From a virus, in the IMG/VR virus record IMGVR_UViG_3300010370_005917, positions 1 through 45,561 of that record: 45,561 bases of DNA; one strand, written 5' to 3'. Under the pieces are notes generated by a model. The model made no database searches. It saw nothing but the letters and a program-made list of their open reading frames with translations, and had not been told where the DNA came from. A program made the position numbers and the translations under genes. Of this stretch, positions 22,182 to 31,229 are shown one piece after another. Within the stretch, counting starts at the first letter, position 1. Each line of letters begins with the position of its first letter.

Positions 22182-23004
22182 TTAAATAAAGTTTTTCAGA
22201 AAAATTTTTCATTTCAATTATTTGTTCTTTTAATGTCGGTATCTGGAAATTTTTATAGAATTCTGTTTCAGAAGATAATGTTCTATCACATTTTTCAGGT
22301 GTTTCTTTTGGGTTTACAGTAATGTTCAAACCATAAACATCACTGATTGTTGATACTAGTTCAAGTTTATTCAGTGAATTAGAAAAAACGTGTTTTACAC
22401 CTTCCCAATAAAGTTTGTTATCAATAATTTGCTTACAAATTTTGGCTAATTGTAGACATGTAACACCGTTCCAGTGGTGATTGGTAAAACCAAAAACTGA
22501 TTTATCTTTATTAGATTTAACCCATTCTACTAATGATCTACCTTGACCTACTTCTTCACCTATAATAGAAGTACGTATTACGTTACAATTTTTTGGTTCC
22601 CCTAATGATTTTGTTCTACCATATATGTCACTAATATCATGAATATCATTTTCAGTATATTGACCCTTAATACCTGTGAAAACACAGTCAGAAGTTGGGT
22701 GTATCATCTTAACCCCTATGTCTTCACAAACATTAGCTAAAATTCTAGGAAAAACAGAATTAACCTGTATAGCATTTAAATCACCCAATGAGTCAACCAT
22801 TGGTTTAATTGTGCCGATACAGTTTATAACTACATCACCCTCTTTTAATCCTAAGTGGTATAATTTCGTGTGTAATTCTTCTTGACGAACATTCGCTGCG
22901 TCAACTTCATTTCTTGTTACATCAACAACATTGAAGTAACTACTTAAGTAGGTACTCATATATCTACCTAACATTCCTTTTGAACCTAAAACAAATACTT
23001 TCAT
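22159..23004 (-). CDS. RmlD-like sugar-nucleotide reductase (short-chain dehydrogenase)
   Basis: From the chosen ATG it is 281 residues. The NAD(P)-binding strand is MKVFVLGSKGMLGRYMSTYL at the very N-terminus, followed by INCIGTIKPM, SDCVFTGIKGQYTE and the active-site YGRTKSLGE (YxxxK). This is the order seen in dTDP-4-dehydrorhamnose reductases. The frame is open 20 codons further, but the start at 23004 places the dinucleotide-binding strand at the N-terminus and leaves one base after the epimerase stop. It should perform the final reduction of a deoxysugar nucleotide, with the epimerase at 23006 as its partner. Confidence 0.82.
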   Translation of the reverse strand: MKVFVLGSKGMLGRYMSTYLSSYFNVVDVTRNEVDAANVRQEELHTKLYHLGLKEGDVVINCIGTIKPMVDSLGDLNAIQVNSVFPRILANVCEDIGVKMIHPTSDCVFTGIKGQYTENDIHDISDIYGRTKSLGEPKNCNVIRTSIIGEEVGQGRSLVEWVKSNKDKSVFGFTNHHWNGVTCLQLAKICKQIIDNKLYWEGVKHVFSNSLNKLELVSTISDVYGLNITVNPKETPEKCDRTLSSETEFYKNFQIPTLKEQIIEMKNFSEKLYLNDKQKEK

Positions 23005-23005
23005 A

Positions 23006-23422
23006 TTATCTAAAATTTTCATCCCATATGTTCCATTTATTATGTTCTTCCCTAATATCATCACCTAAACCTTCTTCTAAAGTTGATGTTGAGAAGAATA
23101 TTATTTTCGTATTTTCCTCTAACGATTTGAAACCGTTATAATTACCTGGTGGTATCCATAGTATTTTTGGTGACTTGTCACTCAATACGTATTTTGAAAT
23201 CTCTTCTGTTTCCATATTAACCACACCTAATAAAGCTGAACCACTAACTACGTAGACATATTTACCTTCTTTTTTATGTCCATGCCATGCCCTAATAAAC
23301 CCTCTTCTATGGTTTTCTACTTGATAAAATCTCTTAACTCCATCAAAATTAAAGTCGTTTACAAACCTAACAGAACCTCTGTCATCTATGGCTATACCGC
23401 CATTTAAAATTTTTGTACTCAT
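23006..23422 (-). CDS. RmlC-like cupin, probable sugar-nucleotide 3,5-epimerase or isomerase
   Basis: It is 138 residues. RGFIRAWHGHKKEGKYVYVV is the cupin strand of dTDP-4-dehydrorhamnose 3,5-epimerase relatives (usual RGLHYQ...QGKLV pattern), and ILWIPPGNYNGFKSLEE is the second cupin block. It is shorter than typical RmlC (about 180) and closer to WxcM/FdtA-type ketoisomerases, so the precise reaction is open. Its stop is one base from the reductase ATG and its start overlaps the SDR stop upstream by one base. Confidence 0.8.
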   Translation of the reverse strand: MSTKILNGGIAIDDRGSVRFVNDFNFDGVKRFYQVENHRRGFIRAWHGHKKEGKYVYVVSGSALLGVVNMETEEISKYVLSDKSPKILWIPPGNYNGFKSLEENTKIIFFSTSTLEEGLGDDIREEHNKWNIWDENFR

Positions 23423-24408
23423 TAAACTAATTGTTTTTTTTCTTTTTTATTTTTTAAATAAGCTCCATTATGATATACTTTATCTTCAGGATTTAAAATA
23501 CGTCCTTCTTTAAACATTTTCACCATCCTATAAACTTCTTCTTCTACCGTTACTTTAGCTTTATATTTAAAGGTACTCAAAGATTTGGTACTGTCAACTT
23601 TATAGTTTCTTGCATCTTGAAAAGAAATTTCTGTGTAATTAATTTTAGTTCCCGGTATTAAGTTAACTATTCTTTCACCCAGTTCACGGATTACCACATT
23701 TTCTTTTGAGAGTATGTAAATGCCGTTATATTTGTTTTCACAAGCCTCTGTAACATATTCAGCAATATCTTTAACGGCTATAATTGGTCTCCATTGTTCA
23801 CCACCATTAATTGTTATCTCACCTTCTTTAATAGCTTTCATAGTCAAAACGTTAACAACTAAATCCATTCTAATTCTAGAGTAAGTATCCCCTAAACCAA
23901 AAACAGTACCTAACCTAAATACTGTACCACCTAGGTTTAATACATGTTTTTCGGCCTGTAATTTTGTTGAGGCATAAGATGAGAGTGGGTTTGTTTTACT
24001 TTCCTCATTTAATATACCGTCTTGTGCACCATAAACTGAACACGTTGACATAAAAATTAAATGTCTATTTGGTTCTACGACTTCACAAAAATCTTTAATA
24101 GCTTTGTAGTTTATTTCTTCAGTAAGTTTATGGTCTACACTACAAGCTGGATCACCAACTAATGCGGCCATTAAAACTATTATATCAAAATTTTTGGACA
24201 CCTGATAAAGTTTTTCAGTATCTCTAATATCACCATATACGAAATTAATAGGTTTTAAAAACCTATCCTCATATAACAAACTATCATATACTGTTACATC
24301 AAAACCTCTAGCCTGTAATATGTCACAAGTGAGACCACCTATATATCCGGCACCACCTACTAGTAAAACTTTTCTACCAGTTAAATCCACCCAAGGTTTA
24401 TTTTTCAT
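23422..24408 (-). CDS. NAD-dependent sugar-nucleotide epimerase/dehydratase (extended SDR)
   Basis: It is 328 residues from the ATG at 24408. The N-terminal GRKVLLVGGAGYIGG carries the GxxGxxG dinucleotide site, MSTCSVYGAQ the serine/threonine site, YASTKLQAEK the YxxxK pair, and EQWRPIIAVKDIAEYV the sugar-nucleotide C-domain. I cannot tell a 4-epimerase from a 4,6-dehydratase by eye; the reductase and RmlC-like genes downstream make a dehydratase-type step attractive. The ATG overlaps the end of the small gene upstream by 11 bases. In-frame ATGs farther upstream would lengthen the overlap. Confidence 0.83.
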   Translation of the reverse strand: MKNKPWVDLTGRKVLLVGGAGYIGGLTCDILQARGFDVTVYDSLLYEDRFLKPINFVYGDIRDTEKLYQVSKNFDIIVLMAALVGDPACSVDHKLTEEINYKAIKDFCEVVEPNRHLIFMSTCSVYGAQDGILNEESKTNPLSSYASTKLQAEKHVLNLGGTVFRLGTVFGLGDTYSRIRMDLVVNVLTMKAIKEGEITINGGEQWRPIIAVKDIAEYVTEACENKYNGIYILSKENVVIRELGERIVNLIPGTKINYTEISFQDARNYKVDSTKSLSTFKYKAKVTVEEEVYRMVKMFKEGRILNPEDKVYHNGAYLKNKKEKKQLV

Positions 24409-24766
24409 AATTACCATATTTTTTAACTTCTGGATTAAAACCTCCTGTTTTATCACCATTATTTATTCTATTAATAGTATAGATTAATTTTTCATCTATA
24501 CATTTTTTTAATCTAGATCTCTCTTTAACTAATTTAACGTCTTCAATTGAAGCCCAAGATTTGAACTTTTCATCTTCTGGTCTATTCATAACTTCGTCTT
24601 TAAGTTTATATAATTTAAAATTGACAATTGATAACCTATCAATTAATTCTCCCATTGAAATGAGTTCTTCAAATGGGTTATTTAATTCATAAGAATTATC
24701 GTATTTTTTAATTGATGTTAATATAACATCATCAATCAAATCACTTATATTTTTTTCTTTTAACAT
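24398..24766 (-). CDS. Small helical protein in the glycan island
   Basis: It is 122 residues and helical. The segment GELIDRLSIVNFKLYKLKDE is distinctive; I have the impression that similar short proteins accompany glycosyltransferase genes in other phage and bacterial clusters, but I cannot name the family or give a function. It overlaps the epimerase start downstream and lies one base from the methyltransferase stop upstream, so it is part of the same transcript. Confidence 0.7.
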   Translation of the reverse strand: MLKEKNISDLIDDVILTSIKKYDNSYELNNPFEELISMGELIDRLSIVNFKLYKLKDEVMNRPEDEKFKSWASIEDVKLVKERSRLKKCIDEKLIYTINRINNGDKTGGFNPEVKKYGNYEK

Positions 24767-24767
24767 T

Positions 24768-25424
24768 TTATTGATTTATTATAACCTCATATTTATTACC
24801 AAAATTAATTAAACCAGTACCATCAGCACCATTACCACAAAAACTTAAATTCCATTTAGGTTCAGGCACTTCATTCCATATTGGCAACATTGTACCCCAA
24901 TGTATGTCGTCCAATAATGCCAACCCGTTCCAATTATTTTTTCTCAAAAAATCTAAAATTTGTTTTTCAACAATACCACTATGATCTATATCAATAAAAA
25001 TTAAAGAAGAATTTAATAATAATTCAGGGTATTTAAGACAATCACCTATAATGTATTCAATATTAGGTGCATTATTTTTGGCTAGTTTTTGGTCTTCACT
25101 TTCATAAACAAACATGTCAGTCCCTGGTACTCCGTTATGAAATGTTTGTTTGGGTAAATCAAACGAATAAACTTTAATATTTTTATTATATGATAAAGCT
25201 AGACTTGAAGCCCCTGTAAGTGTACCTAGATCTATTAATATTTGATTTGATTCAAAAAAAGTCGATAGGTAAGCTAATAATTTGTAATATTTTTGGCCTG
25301 CTTTAGCATTGACAAATTGAGACCATCCATCTACCCATCTACCTCCAGTATCTACTTGATTAAAAATTTTTGTTAAATCTATTTGATTTATTTTAGATAT
25401 GTCTATTTCTATTTTATTTTTCAT
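24768..25424 (-). CDS. Class I SAM-dependent methyltransferase
   Basis: It is 218 residues. ILIDLGTLTGASSLAL is motif I of the Rossmann methyltransferase fold, KVYSFDLPK the acidic strand-2 end, YIIGDCLKYP motif II, and LIFIDIDHSG motif III with Asp/His residues that could bind a metal, as in cephalosporin-hydroxylase-like (CmcI) sugar and polyketide O-methyltransferases. Within a glycan cluster it probably methylates a sugar hydroxyl. Substrate unknown. Confidence 0.78.
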   Translation of the reverse strand: MKNKIEIDISKINQIDLTKIFNQVDTGGRWVDGWSQFVNAKAGQKYYKLLAYLSTFFESNQILIDLGTLTGASSLALSYNKNIKVYSFDLPKQTFHNGVPGTDMFVYESEDQKLAKNNAPNIEYIIGDCLKYPELLLNSSLIFIDIDHSGIVEKQILDFLRKNNWNGLALLDDIHWGTMLPIWNEVPEPKWNLSFCGNGADGTGLINFGNKYEVIINQ

Positions 25425-25436
25425 TTAATAATTTTT

Positions 25437-26447
25437 TTAATTATTTTTATTTTTCATATAGTTAATAACTTCTTCAACTGATTCTTTAAGTGATATTTTA
25501 GCTTCAAAATTTAAAATTTCTTTAGCTTTAGTTGTATCAGGTAATCTTTTTTGTACATCATATTCAAAACCCACATCACATACATATTTAAAACTATCAT
25601 CAGGTCTTAATATAGACCAAATAATTTCTGCAAGTTCTAAAACTGTTGTAGCTACTGGTGTTGATATATTAAAGTCATTGTTTATTGCTTTATCTGATTC
25701 CATAACTAATCTAATACCTCTAGCTAGATCTAGACCATTTGTGTAACATCTTACTTGATCTCCACAACCTAAAATGTGTAGAGGATTTTGACCTTTTAAA
25801 ATTTTATTAACTAAATCTGGTAAAACATGGGACATCATTAATTTTATATTACCTGATGTTATTTCATGTTCAGTAATAGAATCTTCTTCACCTACACCCA
25901 CACAATTAAATGGTCTAACAATACTAAAAGGTAAACCATATTGTTCTAAAGCGCCTTTTGCAAAATATTCAGAAGCTAATTTTTGAAAACCGTATGTTGA
26001 TGAAGGTGGTGGACAATTTTTAATTTCAGTTTCAGGTGTCGGGTATACGGTAGTCTCTTCAAAGACCATCGAACTAGATAAAACAATTATTCTTTTTAAC
26101 CAACCCTCTTTATAACCTTTAATTGCTGCATCAAAAGTTTGTGCTAATATTCTTTCGTTTGTGGCTAATAAATCATACGCGTATTTATGGAAATAAGAGA
26201 TACCACCAATCATTGCAGCACCAGCTATAATCATATCAGGTTTTTCTTTATCCACAATATCAAAAAAATTGTTAGATAACACATCCTCTATATATAATGT
26301 GAAATTTTCGTGTTTATCTTGTGGTCTTTTTACCACTCCGTACTTGGAGTAATTATCTATACCAATAACTTTATAGTTATTATTTAATAACTCTTGACAA
26401 ATGTAACTACCAATAAAGCCTTGACTACCTGTTAATAATATTTTCAT
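25437..26447 (-). CDS. NAD-dependent sugar-nucleotide epimerase (extended SDR)
   Basis: It is 336 residues. MKILLTGSQGFIGSYICQEL provides the NAD-binding site, LSSSMVFEETTVYPT the serine region, STYGFQKLASEYFAKG the YxxxK pair and IVRPFNCVGVGEE the usual RPFN strand. This is a complete extended SDR of the UDP-glucose 4-epimerase / GDP-fucose synthase type. With the gene at 23422 it makes two such enzymes in the island, suggesting that more than one rare sugar is made. Specificity cannot be read by eye. Confidence 0.83.
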   Translation of the reverse strand: MKILLTGSQGFIGSYICQELLNNNYKVIGIDNYSKYGVVKRPQDKHENFTLYIEDVLSNNFFDIVDKEKPDMIIAGAAMIGGISYFHKYAYDLLATNERILAQTFDAAIKGYKEGWLKRIIVLSSSMVFEETTVYPTPETEIKNCPPPSSTYGFQKLASEYFAKGALEQYGLPFSIVRPFNCVGVGEEDSITEHEITSGNIKLMMSHVLPDLVNKILKGQNPLHILGCGDQVRCYTNGLDLARGIRLVMESDKAINNDFNISTPVATTVLELAEIIWSILRPDDSFKYVCDVGFEYDVQKRLPDTTKAKEILNFEAKISLKESVEEVINYMKNKNN

Positions 26448-26450
26448 TTT

Positions 26451-27245
26451 TTATTCTGTTCTCATTCCGTTAAAAACGGTTTTTTTAAATTTATTATTTT
26501 CACTATTAATCATTTCAAAAAACTTTAAATCTAAATTTAATTCTTTTACGAAAGAATCTAAAGCTTTAGTATCTTTTGGTAGACATACCCCAGCATAACC
26601 TCTAAAATTTTCATTAACATCTAAGTACATATCTTTTGAAGTACCTCTTTTAACAAAAGCATCTTTAATTCTAGAATAGTCTGCTCCTATTTTTTGACAT
26701 ATTTCATACATTTCGTTAGCAAATATTATTTTTGTGGCATTATATATATTAGAATAATACTTCAATAATTCAGCTTCTGTTGGTTTTAATTTATCTATTT
26801 TTTTAGGATAATGTCCGTGACATTTTTTTACCAATTCAAAAACATAGTTAGATTCTGTACCTACAGCTAATAAGTCGTGATTTTCAGTAAAATCAGATAT
26901 CGCACATCTTTCTCTTAAAAATTCTGGCACAAAACATATTTCTAAATCGGTTTCTTTTTTTAATCTCTCAGTAGTAGTAGGTTTTACTGTAGATTTTATT
27001 GCAACAACACCTTTATAATCATAATATTTTAATTCTTTAACAACACTGTCAACAATAGATGTGTCACAACTACCGTCGATATTTGAAGGTGTTGGGACAC
27101 ATACATAACAAATATCGGTATCTAATACATCTATTATTTTAGTATCTAATTTAATATCATGTATTTTAACGGTATGACCCAATTTTTCAAAACCATACTT
27201 ACAGGCCGAACCAATAATACCTAAACCTATTATACCAATTTTCAT
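26451..27245 (-). CDS. UDP-sugar 6-dehydrogenase family, lacking the C-terminal domain
   Basis: It is 264 residues. GLGIIG (7-12) binds NAD, CVPTPSNIDGSCD (49-61) and KSTVKPTTTE (84-93) are family signatures, VPEFLRE (106-112) is the substrate loop, and YAGVCLPKDTKAL (218-229) carries the catalytic Cys221. Classical UDP-glucose dehydrogenases are about 430 residues and continue into a C-terminal UDP-binding domain, which is absent. The protein therefore has the NAD-binding and central domains only. It may still make a uronic acid by borrowing a site from the dimer partner or use another donor. Its start overlaps the upstream glycosyltransferase stop by four bases. Confidence 0.82.
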   Translation of the reverse strand: MKIGIIGLGIIGSACKYGFEKLGHTVKIHDIKLDTKIIDVLDTDICYVCVPTPSNIDGSCDTSIVDSVVKELKYYDYKGVVAIKSTVKPTTTERLKKETDLEICFVPEFLRERCAISDFTENHDLLAVGTESNYVFELVKKCHGHYPKKIDKLKPTEAELLKYYSNIYNATKIIFANEMYEICQKIGADYSRIKDAFVKRGTSKDMYLDVNENFRGYAGVCLPKDTKALDSFVKELNLDLKFFEMINSENNKFKKTVFNGMRTE

Positions 27246-28237
27246 ATTTTTATTTTATTTAATATTTTTTGTAACCTATGTTTAGGTAGGTGATGTTGTT
27301 TGATAAATTCTTTTACTTTTTTCCTGTTTTCGATCACTTCTTCATCAGTGATATTAATTAATTTAATAATTTTATTAGATAAATCAATGTTATCTTCCCA
27401 AAAAATAACATTATTAGGTAATGGTATATTATTTTCTCTATAATAACTTCTAGGTGTACATAAAACATAATTTCCTGTACATATGGATTCCCAAAATCTA
27501 TAAGTTTCTACACCAGTACCTCTTTCAATTATTATTATTTTACTTTTTTCTAATGTATCCCACCATTTATCAAATGAAGTGTGAGAATGATTACCGACTA
27601 ATTGTGGTAATTCGTGATTTCCATATCTGGTTATCTTAGATTTTTCAAGTAAATTTAAAGATTTAATTGTTTCATAAACATGATTTACTGTGTTAATTCT
27701 AGTTGGGTGTGTACTTCCCATTTGACAGTTTAGTACATAATCCAACGGTTTATTATTCTCTTTTAACAATAAATCACTTGGGCAGGCATATGGCATAGAC
27801 ATACCATTTTCCCAATCAGAATCAATAATGTTTGTGTGATAAATTAGATCATTTTTTATTCTAATATTAACATCAGCACCTCGACCATTATCACATCCGT
27901 CAATTAAAACAACTTTACCGTTTTCATTTAAACAATTTTCTATTTCTAAAAATTTATTTTGATTTTGATCCCATATTGAACCTAATATTATTAAATCATA
28001 TTTTTTTTCTGGACTAAATTTACCTAATAGTTTAGCTGTTTTTAACCAATCGTATTTAAAATCAAATAACCCTATTTCGTGCCTCCTTTCAATTGTAGCC
28101 ACATCCGACTCATAAAATTGACACCCACTTAAGACAAAATCTATTTCGTATTGATCTAAAAAGTCTCTTAAACCACAGAAAATACTATCATCACAAAAAT
28201 CTTGTGAACCATGTGCAATGTATAAAATTTTTTTCAT
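27242..28237 (-). CDS. Glycosyltransferase-like protein, GT-B C-terminal type
   Basis: It is 331 residues. The N-terminal half is a Rossmann-like domain with GKVVLIDGCDNGRGADVN. The C-terminal half contains KIIIIERGTGVETYRFWESI followed by GNYVLCTPRS, matching the ExxR/E-x-C-G-P-like nucleotide-sugar region of exostosin and GT1-like enzymes. No signal or membrane segment is visible, so it should act in the cytoplasm. It overlaps both neighbours by four bases (ATGA), a sign of tight translational coupling. Confidence 0.72.
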   Translation of the reverse strand: MKKILYIAHGSQDFCDDSIFCGLRDFLDQYEIDFVLSGCQFYESDVATIERRHEIGLFDFKYDWLKTAKLLGKFSPEKKYDLIILGSIWDQNQNKFLEIENCLNENGKVVLIDGCDNGRGADVNIRIKNDLIYHTNIIDSDWENGMSMPYACPSDLLLKENNKPLDYVLNCQMGSTHPTRINTVNHVYETIKSLNLLEKSKITRYGNHELPQLVGNHSHTSFDKWWDTLEKSKIIIIERGTGVETYRFWESICTGNYVLCTPRSYYRENNIPLPNNVIFWEDNIDLSNKIIKLINITDEEVIENRKKVKEFIKQHHLPKHRLQKILNKIKI

Positions 28238-29040
28238 TTTTTTATATAATTTATTTTTTTTAAATCTAAACCACCTAAATAACCCCCTTGATTTGGGTCT
28301 AGTAATTTATAAAATTTACACCCTTCCATCATTATGTCAGCATCATGTACTGGTAGATTTCTATTTTTATTTAAATAATCCATAACTTCTAATATTTTAT
28401 CATAACACATACATTGTTTAAAATAATAATTATGATAATTGTTTGAAAAGTATCTAGAACTTAGATTTAATTCTATATTTTGATTGTCTATCTGTGGTCC
28501 AGACAGTAAATTTTTTATTATATCATTATGTATAAACATGGCCGGAAATTCAACAAAAAAATTATTTTTTTTATTTATATCCCTAATAAAAGATATTTCA
28601 TTATCTTTTTTATATACTATTCTTTCTTCTATTGAATCCATGTCACCAAAAGCATGTGGATATCTTAATAAACTACCACCTAAATTAAAAGATAAAATAC
28701 CACATTTTTTATTATTAAAATCTATTTTTAAAATATCATTAATATTTTCAGGTATATAATCAATTATTATATCGTCTTCAGTATAAAAAATATATTCGGA
28801 TTTAGAAATTTCCAAAGCGTGTTTAAAACTTAAATGTTTACTCTTAAAAGAAACTACATCAACAATCCATCCTTTATTTTTAAAATATTCAACAACACTA
28901 TCTTCTATCCAGTCTTGATCTATTATATCTACGGATATAATTTTTTTATTAAATTTAAAATTTAATAAATCAATACTGTCTACTGATTTTTTTAACCACT
29001 CAATCCTTTTTGGGGTGGATAATAGAATACAATCAATCAT
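28234..29040 (-). CDS. Glycosyltransferase-like protein, GT-A type
   Basis: It is 268 residues. After the opening strand DCILLSTPKRIEWLKKSV, the segment SEYIFYTEDDIIID supplies the acidic DxD-type site expected of GT-A enzymes, with an internal NLGGSLLRYPHAFG and a His/Asp-rich C-terminal region (VHDADIMMEG). Similarity to family 2 is weaker than for its neighbours. It lies in the coupled run of the island. Confidence 0.7.
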   Translation of the reverse strand: MIDCILLSTPKRIEWLKKSVDSIDLLNFKFNKKIISVDIIDQDWIEDSVVEYFKNKGWIVDVVSFKSKHLSFKHALEISKSEYIFYTEDDIIIDYIPENINDILKIDFNNKKCGILSFNLGGSLLRYPHAFGDMDSIEERIVYKKDNEISFIRDINKKNNFFVEFPAMFIHNDIIKNLLSGPQIDNQNIELNLSSRYFSNNYHNYYFKQCMCYDKILEVMDYLNKNRNLPVHDADIMMEGCKFYKLLDPNQGGYLGGLDLKKINYIKK

Positions 29041-29051
29041 TTTATATATAT

Positions 29052-29684
29052 TTATTTTATTATAATAGATTTAACAAAATCTTGTGATGACCCTAAAATA
29101 GATTTATCCCAGGTTAAAAAAGTATCATTAGTTTTTTTACCTAAATTGTAGTCATAATTTTCTTCTGGTAATAATCGTTTTACATAACCATTTACTTCAT
29201 TCCATTTTTTAAGAAAATGTGACCTAGTTCTAGAAGTATCCCAACGAGATTTAATATCTTCTCTGTATGATATTTCAAAAACATTGTACATAGCAATATT
29301 TGCTTCTAACATTCTTCTCATGTAATCACTATCTTCATAATTACCCCCTATAAATCTCTCATCCATAAAACCTACACTTCTGAAAAGTTCTTTTTTAAAA
29401 CCAAAAAATCCCCAAGCATATAGTCCAACGAAACCAAATCCCTCATCAATTAATTTTAAAGTTCTTTCTATATCGTTTTTTGTGGGTCTTGCTCTATCAT
29501 TACATATGATAACTATTTCTGTAGGACATTCTATGACAGAATCATTTATTAATTTGGAAAATGATGGGTAACCTGTACCGTCTTTTACTACATAATTTTC
29601 ACCTATAGTAGTTAAATTATTTTTTGTTTCTTCTATTAAATCTGGTTGATTTGATGGGATTATTATAGTGTATGTTTTTTTCAT
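29052..29684 (-). CDS. Glycosyltransferase family 2-like
   Basis: At 210 residues it is short. TYTIIIPSNQPDLIEETKNN is a typical opening, EIVIICNDRARP holds the acidic site in modified form (ND rather than DD), and LFRSVGFMDERFIGGNYEDS matches the acceptor-side GxFDExF pattern of family 2 enzymes. The short length suggests a minimal catalytic domain without a membrane or accessory domain. Confidence 0.75.
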   Translation of the reverse strand: MKKTYTIIIPSNQPDLIEETKNNLTTIGENYVVKDGTGYPSFSKLINDSVIECPTEIVIICNDRARPTKNDIERTLKLIDEGFGFVGLYAWGFFGFKKELFRSVGFMDERFIGGNYEDSDYMRRMLEANIAMYNVFEISYREDIKSRWDTSRTRSHFLKKWNEVNGYVKRLLPEENYDYNLGKKTNDTFLTWDKSILGSSQDFVKSIIIK

Positions 29685-29687
29685 TTT

Positions 29688-30326
29688 TTATTTTAAAAAT
29701 AAATTATTAACCCAAATTGAATCGTGTTGTTTATGTTTATCCACAATAAAGACTTCACTTAATTTAATTAATGTAAAATTATTTCTAGTTAAAAAATCAC
29801 AAACTTCATCATGTAATTTTTGACCAATAAAAAATGGGTATGTTTCAGTTTCAATATGCATTATTTTTATGGTATGTAATAAATTACCCATACCTTCTAA
29901 AACTTCATATGTTGCACCTTCCACATCGATTTTCATTAAATCAATTTTGTTTATATTTTCATTTTTACAAAAAGTTTTTAATGAAAGACATTTTTGATTT
30001 TCTAATATAATATTACCGTATGTGGTTCCTCTGTCAAAAATACTATGTATCCCATTAATATTTTTTTTGTGAAAATTTATTTGTCCATCAAAGTTGGTGA
30101 TGATTGTATTATAATGTTTTATTGTAGTTAGATCTTTTATGTAATTTTGATAATTATCAGGTAAGCCTTCAATACAATAAACATTTGCGTTAGAAAATAT
30201 TTCTTTAAAATATAGTGAATCTTTACAATCCATAGCTCCAACTTCTATTATTGTATTAATTTCATCGTCATTAAAATATTTTTTTACTACTTCAATAAAA
30301 GTAGGCATTGTAATTTCTCTTTCCAT
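29688..30326 (-). CDS. FkbM family methyltransferase
   Basis: It is 212 residues. TIIEVGAMDCKDSLYF is SAM motif I, NVYCIEGLPDNYQN motif II, and IDLMKIDVEGATYEVLEGMG the hallmark FkbM block. These enzymes O-methylate sugars and polyketides. The start is coupled to the upstream stop (TAATG). With the genes at 24768 and 31230 it makes three methyltransferases in the island, so the final glycan is probably heavily methylated. Confidence 0.88.
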   Translation of the reverse strand: MEREITMPTFIEVVKKYFNDDEINTIIEVGAMDCKDSLYFKEIFSNANVYCIEGLPDNYQNYIKDLTTIKHYNTIITNFDGQINFHKKNINGIHSIFDRGTTYGNIILENQKCLSLKTFCKNENINKIDLMKIDVEGATYEVLEGMGNLLHTIKIMHIETETYPFFIGQKLHDEVCDFLTRNNFTLIKLSEVFIVDKHKQHDSIWVNNLFLK

Positions 30327-31222
30327 TATAAAATATTAATTAACTCATTCCATTTTTTCATACAATCTTTTTTGTCATAACCATTTTCTAAAAAAAACTT
30401 TCTTGGTGAAAAAATTTTTTTGTTATTTAACACGTAATCTATTTTAGTTTTAAAATCACCGTCTAGTACTTTTAACCCCCACTCACCATCTTGCTTATCA
30501 TAATAAACACCCACATTTGTAACTACTAACGGTATGTCACAAGCTGCCGCCTCTAATCCAGATAAATGTTGTGTTTCCACTACTGATGTACAGATCAATA
30601 AAGAACAAGAATTTATTACTTTTATTAATGTATCGTGATTAATTTTATTAAAAACTCTTACTCTTGGGTGGTCTATTTTAAAATCATCTTTCATTACCAA
30701 ACAAAAATTGTGATTAGTAGTGTTTATTAAATCTAAAACAGTATTAAATCCTTTTGGGTGGTTTTCTGATGACCCTATGTATAAAATAGAATTATCTAAT
30801 ATACCTAATTCTTCTTTATATGTTTTAGTTGGTTTAAAATAATCAAAATCTACACCTAAAGGTATTATTGTAGTAGCTCTAGTTATTACTCCCCTATAAT
30901 TAATTTCAGTATAAGGTGAATTAAAAACTACAATTGTTGAATTATTACAAACATCTATTCTACCATGACCTAAATCCTGTAATAATGTGATTGTCGGTAC
31001 ATTTAAATTTATCTTACCAAAAAAAGATCCGTTTCTAATTATATAATCGGGATTTCCTTCATTTCTTGCATAACCCTCTATTTTATTGGCTAAATCTGGA
31101 AAACTAGTATAACCACCAGTTTTATCAATTAATCCTGGAACGTTTTCTAATAAATCATGCCAAAATGTTTTAGTACCAGGTATACCAGTTAACATATCAT
31201 TTACTAACCAACCTACTTTCAT
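30326..31222 (-). CDS. Glycosyltransferase family 4-like (GT-B)
   Basis: From the chosen ATG it is 298 residues, beginning MKVGWLVNDMLTGIPGTK. The frame extends 7 codons upstream into the preceding gene's end, and I prefer the internal ATG for its spacing. In the C-terminal domain, ILYIGSSENHPKGFNTVLD and ETQHLSGLEAAACDIPLVVT show the donor-binding E-A-A-x-x-x-P pattern. It is cytoplasmic with no membrane segment. Substrate unknown. Confidence 0.82.
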   Translation of the reverse strand: MKVGWLVNDMLTGIPGTKTFWHDLLENVPGLIDKTGGYTSFPDLANKIEGYARNEGNPDYIIRNGSFFGKINLNVPTITLLQDLGHGRIDVCNNSTIVVFNSPYTEINYRGVITRATTIIPLGVDFDYFKPTKTYKEELGILDNSILYIGSSENHPKGFNTVLDLINTTNHNFCLVMKDDFKIDHPRVRVFNKINHDTLIKVINSCSLLICTSVVETQHLSGLEAAACDIPLVVTNVGVYYDKQDGEWGLKVLDGDFKTKIDYVLNNKKIFSPRKFFLENGYDKKDCMKKWNELINIL

Positions 31223-31229
31223 AAAATTT

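Noticed and set aside
29041-29056. ATATTTATT near the start of the glycosyltransferase gene at 28234
   Set aside because: It points against the direction of all nearby genes and lies in an 11-base gap of a coupled run.
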